A stretch of DNA of 64,000 nucleotides from an uncultured Clostridium sp. (GCA_905213875.1 CAJMJN010000001.1:62001-126000); one strand, 5' to 3'; counted from the first letter of the stretch, positions 44,862-53,637 are shown. Made by a program: numbers and translations. Notes: generated from the letters alone by a model not told the origin.

Positions 44862-45745
44862 ATATATCCTCCATTTCTTTTTTGTATATATTGATTTATT
44901 TCTAATATTAATAAGTTTTCATTTATTTTATTTATTGGCATTTGTACTTTTTGACATATATCATTTATTGATACTATTTTCTCACTACCACTATTGTTCA
45001 AAATATTATAAATGCATTCTTGTTCTTTGTTTTCAAATTTTATTTTTGATTTAATTTTTTCATTTATCTTCGTTTCATATTCCTGTATTTCCTTATATTT
45101 TAGAAATTCAAATTCATCTATTATTTCTTTAGTTTTTGTTATTAATATAGCACCTTTTCTTATTAATCTATTTGTTCCTACTCCATGTTTGTCATTTATT
45201 TCATGTGGTATTACAAATACCTTTTTTCCCTGTTTTTGGGCAAGTGATGCTGTTACACTTGTTCCACTCCTGTGTCCTGCTTCAACTACTAATACTCCTA
45301 TTGATAAGCCACTTACAATCCTATTTCGTTCCAAAAATCTTGAAGAACATGGTTCAATATTAGGTTTATATTCGCTTATTATTAATCCTTTATTTTCTAA
45401 TATTTCTTTATATAAATTTGTATTTTCTTTTGGAAATATATTATTTAATCCACTTCCTAATACTGCTATTGTTTTTCCTTTAGCCCTTAACGTTCCTTTA
45501 TGAGCTTCACTATCAATTCCTTTTGCCATACCACTTATAATGATTATTCCTTGGTTTGATAATTCAATTGCAAATTTTTGTGCTAATTTTTTACCATTTT
45601 CTGAACAATTTCTTGAACCTATTATTGCAATACAATTTTTATTTAATAATTCTATATTTCCTTCTACATATAACTGTTTTGGTGGATTATCTATTTTTAA
45701 TAAACTTTTTGGATATTTTTTATCATTAATTGTTATTTTTTGCAT
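44840..45745 (-). CDS. dprA: DNA-protecting protein DprA
   Basis: 301 aa. Rossmann-like DprA domain: IIGSRNCSENGKKLA, ISGMAKGIDSEAHKGTL, VLGSGLNNIFPKEN, AGHRSGTSVTASLA; a C-terminal ~60-aa DprA winged helix follows (NILNNSGSEKIVSINDICQ). Loads RecA onto incoming single-stranded DNA in transformation. Next to comM. Shorter at the N-terminus than many DprAs, lacking a SAM-like extension. Confidence 0.93.
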   Translation of the reverse strand: MQKITINDKKYPKSLLKIDNPPKQLYVEGNIELLNKNCIAIIGSRNCSENGKKLAQKFAIELSNQGIIIISGMAKGIDSEAHKGTLRAKGKTIAVLGSGLNNIFPKENTNLYKEILENKGLIISEYKPNIEPCSSRFLERNRIVSGLSIGVLVVEAGHRSGTSVTASLAQKQGKKVFVIPHEINDKHGVGTNRLIRKGAILITKTKEIIDEFEFLKYKEIQEYETKINEKIKSKIKFENKEQECIYNILNNSGSEKIVSINDICQKVQMPINKINENLLILEINQYIQKRNGGYICINNMN

Positions 45746-45750
45746 TTATT

Positions 45751-47293
45751 TTAACTCCAATATTTTCTGTCTAAATTTCTATATTGTATTGCTTCTGCTA
45801 TATGACTTATTTCTATTTTTTCTTTTTCTTCTAAATCAGCTATGGTTCTAGCTATTTTTAAAATTTTATTATATCCTCTTGCACTAAGTCCTAAATTTTT
45901 AAAAGCCTTTTCTAATAATTCTTTACTTTTATCATCTATTTTACAATATTTTTCTATTAAACTAGGAGTTAGCTCTGCATTTGAATAAATTTTATATTTT
46001 TTGTATCTTTCTATTTGCCTGTTTCTTGCTTTATTCACTCTTCCCCTTATCTCATCTGATGTTTCTAATTTTACTTGGTTTTCTAATTGAGTGTATTCCA
46101 CATTTTCTACTTCTATATGTAAATCAATTCTGTCTAAAAGTGGACCACTAATTTTGCTTATATATTTCTTTATTTGTTCCGGTTTACATGTACATTTTTT
46201 CACATTTGATCCATAATAGCCACATGGACATGGATTCATACTGGCTATAAAAATAAAATTACATGGATATGTTATTACTGAATTTGTTCTACTGATAGTG
46301 ACTTGTTTATCTTCCAATGGTCCTCTTAATGTTTCTAATACATTTTTGTCAAATTCTGTTAATTCATCTAAAAATAGAACACCATAATGGGCTAAACTTA
46401 TTTCTCCGTGGTTTTGGTATTCTTCCTCCTCCAATTAAGGATGCAATAGTTATGTTATGATGTGGACTTCTAAATGGCCTTTGCTGTATTAATGGATTTT
46501 CTTGATTTGCTAGTCCTGAAATACTATATATTTTTGTTGTTTCTAATGATTCTTCAAAGTTCATATCAGGAAGTATTGAAGGTAATCTTTTAGCTAACAT
46601 TGTTTTTCCTACCCCAGGGCTTCCTATTAAACAGCAGTTATGTCCTCCTGCTGCTACGATTTCCAAAGCTCTTTTTACACTTTCTTGTCCTTTAACTTCT
46701 GAAAAATCAACTTCATATTTATTTTCAGTTTTTACATCTATTTTTCTTTTTTCTACTTCTTTTAATTTTTGGTTTCCATTTAAATATTCAATTAGTTCAT
46801 TTAAATATTCTACTGGTAATATTTGTATTCCATCTATTATAGATGCTTCTTTTATATTTTCTTTTGGAAGTATAATTCTTTTTATTCCTAGTCTTTTAGC
46901 TTCTATAACTATTGCTAAAATTCCATTTACTTTTTCGATTTTTCCATTTAATGATAATTCCCCAATAAAAGCTGTTTCTTTTAAAAATTTATTTAAATCT
47001 TTATTTTTGATTTCCTTATTAGAAATTAAAACTCCAATTGCTATTGGTAAATCAAATTTTGATCCTTCTTTTCTTGTATTTGCAGGTGCTAAATTTATAA
47101 TAATTTTTTTACTATTTAAATGTATTCCTGTATTTTTTATTGCCGTTTTTACTCTTTCTTTTGATTCTTTTACACTCATATCTGGTAAACCAACAATTTC
47201 AAAATATGGTAATCCATCTGATATATCTACTTGAATAGAAACTAGATATCCGTCTAAACCATTTAGTGCTATGCTTTGTACTATTGATAACAT
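45751..47293 (-). pseudogene. comM: ComM/YifB-like AAA+ ATPase, frameshifted
   Basis: Two minus frames form one ComM. The first half (47293-46364) has the Lon-like N-domain and the Walker A GSPGVGKTMLAK, then loses register after GGGRIPKP. The second half (to 45751) resumes with GEISLAHYGVLFLDELTEF (Walker B), CPCGYYG and the C-terminal domain. Removing one base near 46406-46411 (CCACGG) restores IPKPGEISLAH. Likely a 1-bp insertion: either true loss of function or an assembly error. ComM helps branch migration in transformation. Confidence 0.85.
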
Positions 47294-47310
47294 TTTTTCC
47301 TTTCTTACAT

Positions 47311-47472
47311 GTTTAGATTTCTGAGGCCACTATATGTTATTATCTAAAATGGGGATTTAGAGAAATTATACGATTAAAATCGGGGGATAGTAATTTTAAG
47401 ATCTTTGATTTAAACAATTACATGTTTACTTAATAATAGGGGTACATATAATGACCTCAGAAATCTAAACAC
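47311..47472. repeat. 162-bp element with 28-bp inverted arms
   Basis: Arms 47311-47338 and 47445-47472 pair over 28 bp with two differences, both G-U on the minus-strand RNA and C-A on plus, which favours a minus-strand transcript (upstream of comM). The interior has cgattaaaatcg (~47372-47383). No coding frame. It belongs with the other long-armed hairpins of the window by structure, not by sequence. Confidence 0.6.
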
Positions 47473-47718
47473 ATATATAATTTTTATTTTGGATTTTGTT
47501 TCGATTAAAATTCGAATGACTAAATAAATTTGATTTAAATTTTGTTTATCATACTCTCGTTTTTTTATTTTGTCAATATCTTTTTAAAAAATATTTACAA
47601 TTTTTTCAATTTTTTGTAATTTTTTAACTTTTTTTGCATTATTCAGATTTTTCGACATTTTTTTCACTTTTTATTTGTTATACTTTTCCTATTAAATCAA
47701 TAAAAAGGGGGGTTCTTT

Positions 47719-47853
47719 ATGGAGAAACTAATAGGAAAAGTTACAGTTTCTGTATTCAAAAATGAAGATGGCACTACTTCTTTTATTGTTTCATCAGATG
47801 AAGAAGTATTACCTGTTTCGTACGTTATTGAAGACATTTTAAAATTATATTAA
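47719..47853 (+). CDS. Small unknown protein
   Basis: 44 aa, beginning MEKLIGKVTVSVFKNEDGTT and ending VIEDILKLY. AAAGGGGGG lies 5 bp before the ATG. Predicted beta-rich, soluble, acidic. Not recognised. A terminator follows directly, so it is likely a monocistronic unit. Confidence 0.6.
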   Translation: MEKLIGKVTVSVFKNEDGTTSFIVSSDEEVLPVSYVIEDILKLY

Positions 47854-47862
47854 AACAAATTT

Positions 47863-47912
47863 AAAGTGAACTAAGATTATTAATTCTAACCGTTTTTGTT
47901 CACTTTATTTTT
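47863..47912 (+). terminator. Terminator of the 44-aa gene
   Basis: Arms aaagtgaac (47863-47871) and gttcacttt (47898-47906), followed by a T-rich tail; the loop is long (26 nt). Confidence 0.55.
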
Positions 47913-47921
47913 CTAATATTT

Positions 47922-48479
47922 TTATTCTAACCCATAATTTCCTGTTGTAAAATCTCTAAACAAATTCACTTCTGGTGAATAATATGTGAATAAAATAAAG
48001 CAAAATAATAAAAATACTAATATTATTATTGCCAATATTTTTGTTTTTTCATTACTCTCATTTTTTCTTGTCATTAGTTTATATGCAACACATTCTCCAA
48101 TAATAATGCTTAAAATAAATATTAATATATCTATAAAAAATATACCTGCACCTATAATTCCTGTATATGTAAAATATGCTACTATTATGAAGAAAATTGC
48201 TACAAATATCCCTATGGTTTTTGCCTCTAAATAATTGTTAACTCTATTTTTTACTATAAAATATTCTATAATTGCAAATATTCCCATTGGATAAAATACT
48301 AATTTTAGGTGTTCCCATATGCTTTCATTTACTGGAACAAATGCTGCTATTATTTTATTTTCTCCTGTCCATTGATATACAAAATGAAACAGAGTTCCAC
48401 ATATTATGCTAAATATTATTGCTACTATTTGTATTTGTAATACTTTACTTTTCTTAACTTTTGTTAATATTGATTCCAT
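47922..48479 (-). CDS. DUF6512-like membrane protein
   Basis: 185 aa with about five membrane helices. FVPVNESIWEHLKLVFYPMG is the hallmark of this clostridial family, whose function is unknown. Strong RBS AGGAGGG. 62 bp downstream of the kinase gene on the same strand; it could be an extra member of the sensing cassette, but homologues commonly occur alone. Confidence 0.8.
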   Translation of the reverse strand: MESILTKVKKSKVLQIQIVAIIFSIICGTLFHFVYQWTGENKIIAAFVPVNESIWEHLKLVFYPMGIFAIIEYFIVKNRVNNYLEAKTIGIFVAIFFIIVAYFTYTGIIGAGIFFIDILIFILSIIIGECVAYKLMTRKNESNEKTKILAIIILVFLLFCFILFTYYSPEVNLFRDFTTGNYGLE

Positions 48480-48541
48480 ATAAAAAAGCCCTCCTTATAT
48501 CTATTTATTAATTTTTATGTAGATATAACTTGGACTTATTC

Positions 48542-49972
48542 TTATCTTTCAATATTTTCTATTATTAATTTATTTTCTTCATCTTTTTCTTTTAATTCTT
48601 TTCCCTTATAAGATATAATCTTGTATTCATTTTTATTGTTAAATTTAAATTTTAATACTTTTGTAAAATTACTTTTTGATGGCTTTCCAATTTCTTCTAT
48701 TTCTAGACTACCTTTAGTTTTGCTTAATGTTTTAAAAGTATTCATAAATCCCATACCTGTTCCGCCTTCACTCTTATGTGTTGTTATTGGAATTTTCCCT
48801 AAGTTTAATAGTGTATTAAATTCAAACTCAATACCACTATCATAAAAATATACTCCATATATACCATCTATTTTTCCAATTTTTACCAATATACTTTTAT
48901 TAATGTTTTCACAATGATTTATTGCTATAATTGCATCTTTTATGTGATCTGCAAGTAAAATTTCTAAATCTTCTTTAGGAATATAATTATTAATCATATG
49001 ATATATATTACCATTTATTTGTAGTTGAAATTCAATATCATTTTCTACACATTTCGCTTGCATGCAATCAAGCATATCATCTACTATTTCTATTCCAGTT
49101 TTCTCAAGTTCTATTTTTGTTTTCTTTCTTAAATCTTTTGTTATATTATCTATTTGAGCATTTATTGAGATTTCATCTGCAAATTCTGTATTTTTAGATA
49201 ACTTTTCTAGCTTATGTTTTAATGAATCTTGTCTATGAGCTATTGAATGACTTATTTCACTAAAGCTTAAATTTTCAGCTTCTAGTTTTTTTACTTCTTC
49301 TGTCTTATCTGCTAGATCTTTTTGTGTTTTCTCTAATACTTTTTCTAACATTTGTTGTTTATAATATAATTGTAATGATTTCCATATTGTTATAAACATT
49401 ACTATTGCAAATATAATTAGCATTACTCCAAATTTAGAAGTTATACCTTCTTGATAATTTGAAATTATAACTATTAAGAATAATATTGCACTACTAGCAT
49501 TTAATAATAATAAATTTATATATTCGTCATTTTTCCATTTCTTTAGGAATGTTATTCCATTACGAATTCTTTTAATTTTCCAAAATAGAAATAGTAGTAT
49601 AGCCTGAACTAATGCAATTAATATGAATGCTAAATATCTATTTTCTATATTTAGTAGTTTCATTGGAAAATATATAAATGTCGATGCAATATAGAATAAA
49701 ATTTGATTTATTGAAATTGACACTGCAGATATTAGCATCGAGTACATTATTTTAAACTTATATATAATAGTATAAATTATGCTTATACAGATCAAAGTAA
49801 AGATAGTTGTATTTATTTCTCTGTTTAATAACATGCTCATACAAATATAGAGAATTGCCGTTATTATATACATTATTGCCCACTTATAATTTATTTTTTC
49901 TTCTAAATTTAATACTTTTTTATTGCTATATGATGTAAATAAACTCATCACTAACATTTTGATACACAACAT
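48542..49972 (-). CDS. AgrC-like GHKL sensor histidine kinase
   Basis: 476 aa from the ATG at 49972 (GGAGG 8 bp upstream; the GTG at 49987 lies at that RBS). Six or so membrane helices (~28-205), a coiled-coil linker (~215-255), phospho-acceptor helix SHSIAHRQDSLKHKL, then a GHKL ATPase with the G-box GGTGMGFMNTF. This is the plan of AgrC and other peptide-pheromone receptors. A 15-residue peptide gene lies just upstream and a Spo0A-like regulator beyond it. Confidence 0.85.
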   Translation of the reverse strand: MLCIKMLVMSLFTSYSNKKVLNLEEKINYKWAIMYIITAILYICMSMLLNREINTTIFTLICISIIYTIIYKFKIMYSMLISAVSISINQILFYIASTFIYFPMKLLNIENRYLAFILIALVQAILLFLFWKIKRIRNGITFLKKWKNDEYINLLLLNASSAILFLIVIISNYQEGITSKFGVMLIIFAIVMFITIWKSLQLYYKQQMLEKVLEKTQKDLADKTEEVKKLEAENLSFSEISHSIAHRQDSLKHKLEKLSKNTEFADEISINAQIDNITKDLRKKTKIELEKTGIEIVDDMLDCMQAKCVENDIEFQLQINGNIYHMINNYIPKEDLEILLADHIKDAIIAINHCENINKSILVKIGKIDGIYGVYFYDSGIEFEFNTLLNLGKIPITTHKSEGGTGMGFMNTFKTLSKTKGSLEIEEIGKPSKSNFTKVLKFKFNNKNEYKIISYKGKELKEKDEENKLIIENIER

Positions 49973-50005
49973 TTCTTTTTCCTCCACGTTTTATTATATA
50001 AAAAA

Positions 50006-50038
50006 AGAGAAAAGAATTCAATATTCTTTTCTCTTTTT
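50006..50038. terminator. Strong hairpin between peptide and kinase genes
   Basis: Arms agagaaaagaat and attcttttctct with runs of A and T on both sides, so it can stop transcription in either direction. On minus it would end the peptide transcript, with the kinase needing readthrough or its own promoter. Confidence 0.7.
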
Positions 50039-50050
50039 TAATTTTAAATT

Positions 50051-50098
50051 CTATTTAAACCAATAGCTAATCCATTTCCAGTAATCTTCCCAACTCAT
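50051..50098 (-). CDS. 15-residue aromatic peptide, candidate signal peptide
   Basis: The reading frame gives MSWEDYWKWISYWFK. The Shine-Dalgarno AGGTGG lies 8 bp before the ATG. Four Trp, two Tyr, one Phe, no Cys, no leader sequence: a short amphipathic, membrane-seeking peptide. It sits alone between two terminator hairpins, between the Spo0A-like regulator and the GHKL kinase. There is no AgrB-like protease nearby. It could be a pheromone, a leader peptide (Trp-rich, attenuation-like) or a membrane-active peptide. Confidence 0.6.
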   Translation of the reverse strand: MSWEDYWKWISYWFK

Positions 50099-50131
50099 AT
50101 TTTCCACCACCTTTTTATTAGTTTTTTAATC

Positions 50132-50195
50132 TTTTGTCTGTCTCTTCTTGTCTAATAAAAAGATACCAATTATTTGCTTAAAATAACTGGTATTT
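50132..50195 (-). promoter_or_regulatory. Leader region of the peptide gene: terminator-like hairpin and two 0A-box-like repeats
   Basis: On minus a 13-bp stem (ATACCAGTTATTT pairs with AAATAATTGGTAT, one G-U) is followed by CTTTTT, ending ~60 nt before the peptide ATG. Just after it, plus-strand TTTTGTCTG (50132-50140) and TCTTGTCTAA (50145-50154) resemble the Spo0A box TTTTGTCGAA. Attenuator or activator site; inference. Confidence 0.4.
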
Positions 50196-50225
50196 GGTGA
50201 TAGAGAAAACTGGTTGAAAATAAAA

Positions 50226-50252
50226 AAATCTAGTATTTTTTAAATACTAGAT
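50226..50252 (-). terminator. Terminator of the Spo0A-like gene
   Basis: Arms aaatctagtattt and aaatactagattt with a T-run on minus; overlaps the stop codon. Confidence 0.8.
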
Positions 50253-51035
50253 TTCTTTTCTTATTTTCTCTGCATAATGATAAATTAATTCCATAGGTGT
50301 TGGTTCACCTGTTTTATAATTTACTACTGCTGTATAATTTTTCATCAATTCATCTAATGGCGTTTTAGCCCATGCATGTGATATTGCATTTTGAATTCCA
50401 TTAGTAATTGTACTTTCTGTTCTTTGATGCTTTTTAGTCAAATATCTTATTACATTTATGTCGCTATCTTCATTTTGCACTAAAAACATAATTGCATCAT
50501 GGATATATCTTCTGCCTTTCATTTTTGCTGTTATTCCTATCAAGTCTAACTCTCTGTCTATACTTTTTGATATTTTATTTTCCAAATCTTGTTTTTCTAA
50601 TTCATATGTTTCTGGTAGTTCTTCTATTTCTTCTTTCCTATAAGTTAAGAGCGTATTAAATACATTTTCACTAGAATAGTTTGCTTGTTCTTTATACATT
50701 ATTAAATCTACATTATCTCTATGAAGTATTTCATATGTTCTTTTTGACTTTACATGTGTAGTAACAATAATAACTGGTTCATAATTTGGACTAATCTTTC
50801 TCAGTTTTGAAACAATTCCCATTGAACTCACATTTCCATTACTACTATTATTCAATTCTAAGTCTAATATAATTCCTTCTGGCCTTTTTTCTTTTGCATA
50901 CTCTAAACCATCAATATCTGAATCTGTTATTTTTACTATTTGTATATCATTTCTTCTTTTAGCACATTCTCTAAATTTATTGCATGCATTCACATCATCT
51001 TCTATTATTAATATTGTCATAGGCTTAAAATTCAT
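50247..51035 (-). CDS. Spo0A-like response regulator
   Basis: 262 aa from the ATG at 51035, 7 bp after GGGGAG. N-terminal receiver: ILIIEDD (acidic pocket 12-14), phospho-acceptor Asp58 in GIILDLELN, conserved Lys in MYKEQ. The C-terminal ~105 aa (GITAKMKGRRYIHDAIMF...TESTITNGIQNAISHAW...GEPTPMELIYHYAEKI) follow the Spo0A DNA-binding domain, but the recognition helix differs from SRVERAIRHAIEVAW. Probably a paralogue acting with the GHKL kinase rather than the sporulation master regulator, whose usual neighbour spoIVB is absent. Confidence 0.85.
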   Translation of the reverse strand: MNFKPMTILIIEDDVNACNKFRECAKRRNDIQIVKITDSDIDGLEYAKEKRPEGIILDLELNNSSNGNVSSMGIVSKLRKISPNYEPVIIVTTHVKSKRTYEILHRDNVDLIMYKEQANYSSENVFNTLLTYRKEEIEELPETYELEKQDLENKISKSIDRELDLIGITAKMKGRRYIHDAIMFLVQNEDSDINVIRYLTKKHQRTESTITNGIQNAISHAWAKTPLDELMKNYTAVVNYKTGEPTPMELIYHYAEKIRKEI

Positions 51036-51171
51036 AATTTCTCTCCCCTTTTTGACATAATATATCATAATTTATCATAAAATACCACATTTTACCATCA
51101 GATTATATCAAGTTATTTCCTTTTTCTTCCTGTAAAATGAACGAAAAGTATATGAGGTGACATTCGTAAAA

Positions 51172-51513
51172 ATGAATACTAGTATTGAAATGGACGAAAA
51201 AGTCGAAAGAGGAAAACGTATTAAAGATATCAGGGAAAACGAATTACACATGACAAAAATTCAACTTGGAAAAGAAATTGGTATTTCAGGACAATTTTTA
51301 GGATTAATAGAAAATGGTAGAGGAAATCTTGTTTATCCTTCTTTAAAAAAATTAATGAATATTAGTGGACATTCTGCTGATTACATTTTATTTGGATTAG
51401 ATGACTCTATAATTAGTAATACTCAGAAAATTTTAGATAAATACCAAGATAAACAAATTATTGAAAGTATAAAATTAATTGAAAATATTTCAATTTTTAT
51501 GAAAAATTTATAA
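51172..51513 (+). CDS. XRE-family transcriptional regulator
   Basis: 113 aa from the ATG at 51172; a GTG at 51157 is also possible, but it lies inside the AGGTGA that would serve as RBS. HTH: MTKIQLGKEIGISGQFLGLIENGRG. The C-terminal ~45 aa are helical. Divergent from the Spo0A-like regulator, so it may share control of the 51036-51171 region. Confidence 0.82.
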   Translation: MNTSIEMDEKVERGKRIKDIRENELHMTKIQLGKEIGISGQFLGLIENGRGNLVYPSLKKLMNISGHSADYILFGLDDSIISNTQKILDKYQDKQIIESIKLIENISIFMKNL

Positions 51514-51591
51514 TTATATACACTTAAATTAGTTTTTAATTTTCTAATTAATAATTCTTTTATTAATTAGTTAAACATATATTTGCAATCC

Positions 51592-51630
51592 AAGAAAGGT
51601 ACAACATAAGTTGTACCTTTCTTGCTTTCT
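51592..51630. terminator. Bidirectional terminator
   Basis: Perfect 14-bp arms aagaaaggtacaac/gttgtacctttctt between the convergent XRE and glucosaminidase genes. Confidence 0.8.
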
Positions 51631-52711
51631 ATTTTTCTGATATTTCTGTAGGCATATTTTCATATAATGGAATTATAAAGTTTAAATTACTATCAACTGT
51701 ATCTGATGCTTTATATATTTTTAGCATACTTTTTGCTTCTGACTGTGGTGCCATTAAATTTTGCATATATTGATTTTTGTATAATGAATTATCACCATTT
51801 ACAACATCAAATTTTTGTAAATATAATGTGTTTTGTCCTTTATTTATATAATCTTCTTTTACATATTCAATTCCACCAACAATTGCTTTTTCTAACGAAT
51901 CCCATCCCTGTTCATATGCATATTGGGCTGCATTGCTTAATATTTCCGAACTTGAATTTCCTTTTGCACCTATATTAAATGGATTATAAACTATATTTTC
52001 TTCATTATATTGATATCCTTTGGACAATACAGTTCCTTTTTTTCCTTGTTCTTGAATCAATCGTGAAGCTACAAAATATGGATCTATATTAGCCTTTTCG
52101 CCAGCTTCTATCAATGCTTTTTGAACAGCTTCGTTATCTAAAAATGTATTTTTAGTTATTACTTTTAGCCCTTTTTCAGTTTGTGCATTTTTTACATATT
52201 TTAATTCTATAAATTGAAATATATTATCATCATTTAATATGTTTCTAGGATCCATTTGACATTTTATTGCTTTATCAGATGCACATAGCCATGTTCCATT
52301 ATCAAATTTTTTATCTTTATCAATCTCACATTTCCAATCTTCTGGATAATCATTTGAATCTGGTATTAAATTAGTTGGATATTTTACATTATCTTTATGC
52401 CCTTCATTTTCTATTACTTCTTCCCAATTCAATTTTGTATAAAATAGTGTAAATTCCCAATTTGGATGTAATTCTTTTAAATTATCTATTAATTCTTTAT
52501 AGCCTGGATATCTTACTTCATTTAAATTTTTTCCATCATATGCTACATATTTTTGTTCTTTGTTTTCTTTAAACAGCATATTTATTCCAGTAATTATTCC
52601 TATTAATATTAATATACCAGCAACTATTTTTATTGTTTTTTGTGGATTATCTTTTATTATTTTTATAATTTTTCTTATGCAATTATTTATTTTATCTTTA
52701 TATCTTTTCAT
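51629..52711 (-). CDS. Membrane-anchored glucosaminidase-domain protein
   Basis: 360 aa. Cytoplasmic basic N-terminus, one membrane helix (~28-46), an outer N-domain with YPGYKELIDNLKELHPNWEF typical of clostridial wall hydrolases, then a glucosaminidase domain with ASRLIQEQGKKGT (Glu in LIQEQG) and YNPFNIGA. Cuts peptidoglycan glycan strands. No Shine-Dalgarno: an extended -10 sits 7 bp before the ATG, suggesting a leaderless mRNA. Confidence 0.85.
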   Translation of the reverse strand: MKRYKDKINNCIRKIIKIIKDNPQKTIKIVAGILILIGIITGINMLFKENKEQKYVAYDGKNLNEVRYPGYKELIDNLKELHPNWEFTLFYTKLNWEEVIENEGHKDNVKYPTNLIPDSNDYPEDWKCEIDKDKKFDNGTWLCASDKAIKCQMDPRNILNDDNIFQFIELKYVKNAQTEKGLKVITKNTFLDNEAVQKALIEAGEKANIDPYFVASRLIQEQGKKGTVLSKGYQYNEENIVYNPFNIGAKGNSSSEILSNAAQYAYEQGWDSLEKAIVGGIEYVKEDYINKGQNTLYLQKFDVVNGDNSLYKNQYMQNLMAPQSEAKSMLKIYKASDTVDSNLNFIIPLYENMPTEISEK

Positions 52712-52718
52712 GTTTTTA

Positions 52719-52727
52719 ATTATAACA
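52719..52727 (-). promoter_or_regulatory. Extended -10 promoter giving a leaderless transcript
   Basis: On minus TGTTATAAT (52727-52719) is an extended -10; seven bases later comes the ATG at 52711, so the predicted +1 falls at or next to the start codon. No clear -35. Confidence 0.55.
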
Positions 52728-52854
52728 TATTTTTTCTTAAAAATAACATTCTTTTTCTAAATTTATTTCTCCTATATGAACATTTTTTCTTTTACAGTCA
52801 TTGTTCTTTTGTTGTTTCTATTATTTATATATCTTTTGTATTGTGTTTCCATAA

Positions 52855-52986
52855 AATTTTTCAAAAATAATTTATCATTTCATCCAATGCTTTAACACTA
52901 CTCGATATGTTACTAATGAAGATCTTATTTTTGCATATCTTGTATCCCAAGAATGGATGAAAATAGTATATCCTGAATTTTCGTAA
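52855..52986 (+). pseudogene. Possible 3' fragment of a lost gene
   Basis: A 43-codon open frame without a start, ending in a protein-like stretch (RYVTNEDLIFAYLVSQEW...VYPEFS) and a TAA, followed by a plus-oriented terminator hairpin. Family unknown. The rest of the 324-bp gap (52712-52854, 52987-53035) shows nothing else. Confidence 0.35.
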
Positions 52987-53000
52987 TTTTATTAAGTTAA

Positions 53001-53040
53001 AACACAGCAAGTGATAATTCACTTACTGTGTTTTTTTATT
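53001..53040. terminator. Terminator of trxA, also usable on plus
   Basis: Perfect 13-bp arms aacacagcaagtg/cacttactgtgtt. The longest T-run is on the plus side; minus has only TTTAACTT. Confidence 0.7.
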
Positions 53041-53347
53041 TTGATAACATTTCCAATATTTCTTTTTTATCAACAACACCTACTGATCTAGAAACTTCTT
53101 TACCACCTTTTATAACAACCAATGTTGGTATTGACATTACTTTATAGTCTAATGCTATATTAGGATTTTCATCTACATTGACTTTAGCTACTTTTATATC
53201 ATCATTTTCTTGTGCTATCTCGTCAACAATTGGCGCTAACATTTTACATGGTCCACACCAATCCGCATAAAAATCAACTAGTACTGACATTTCACTTTGT
53301 AGTACTTCTGTTTTAAAATTATCGTTTGTTATTTTTTCAATTTTCAT
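53036..53347 (-). CDS. trxA: Thioredoxin
   Basis: 103 aa, canonical thioredoxin. Active site WCGPC (Cys31, Cys34), cis-Pro in VMSIPTLVVIKGG. Reduces protein disulfides in the cytoplasm. RBS GGAGGTA. Confidence 0.96.
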   Translation of the reverse strand: MKIEKITNDNFKTEVLQSEMSVLVDFYADWCGPCKMLAPIVDEIAQENDDIKVAKVNVDENPNIALDYKVMSIPTLVVIKGGKEVSRSVGVVDKKEILEMLSK

Positions 53348-53515
53348 TTATCTTACCTCCATATACATTTTTATTTTATTATTTGCTATTTTTTATATAC
53401 TATATACATAATTTTAAATTTATGCAATATATTTTTTTATATTGTAATATTTTTTAATATTTTTCATATAATATATAAATGAGTTATAGTTTTCATGGTA
53501 ATTTTGAAAAAACTA

Positions 53516-53545
53516 TTGACAAAATTAATATCTAGGTTGTATAAT
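53516..53545 (+). promoter_or_regulatory. Promoter of the initiator tRNA
   Basis: TTGACA (53516-53521), 18-bp spacer, TATAAT (53540-53545); both hexamers are consensus. Confidence 0.85.
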
Positions 53546-53561
53546 TAATTTGTTGAAACAT

Positions 53562-53637
<76 letters not shown>

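Noticed and set aside
50247..51035. The organism's master Spo0A
   Set aside because: The recognition helix departs from the very conserved Spo0A sequence and spoIVB is not adjacent; treated as a Spo0A-like paralogue.
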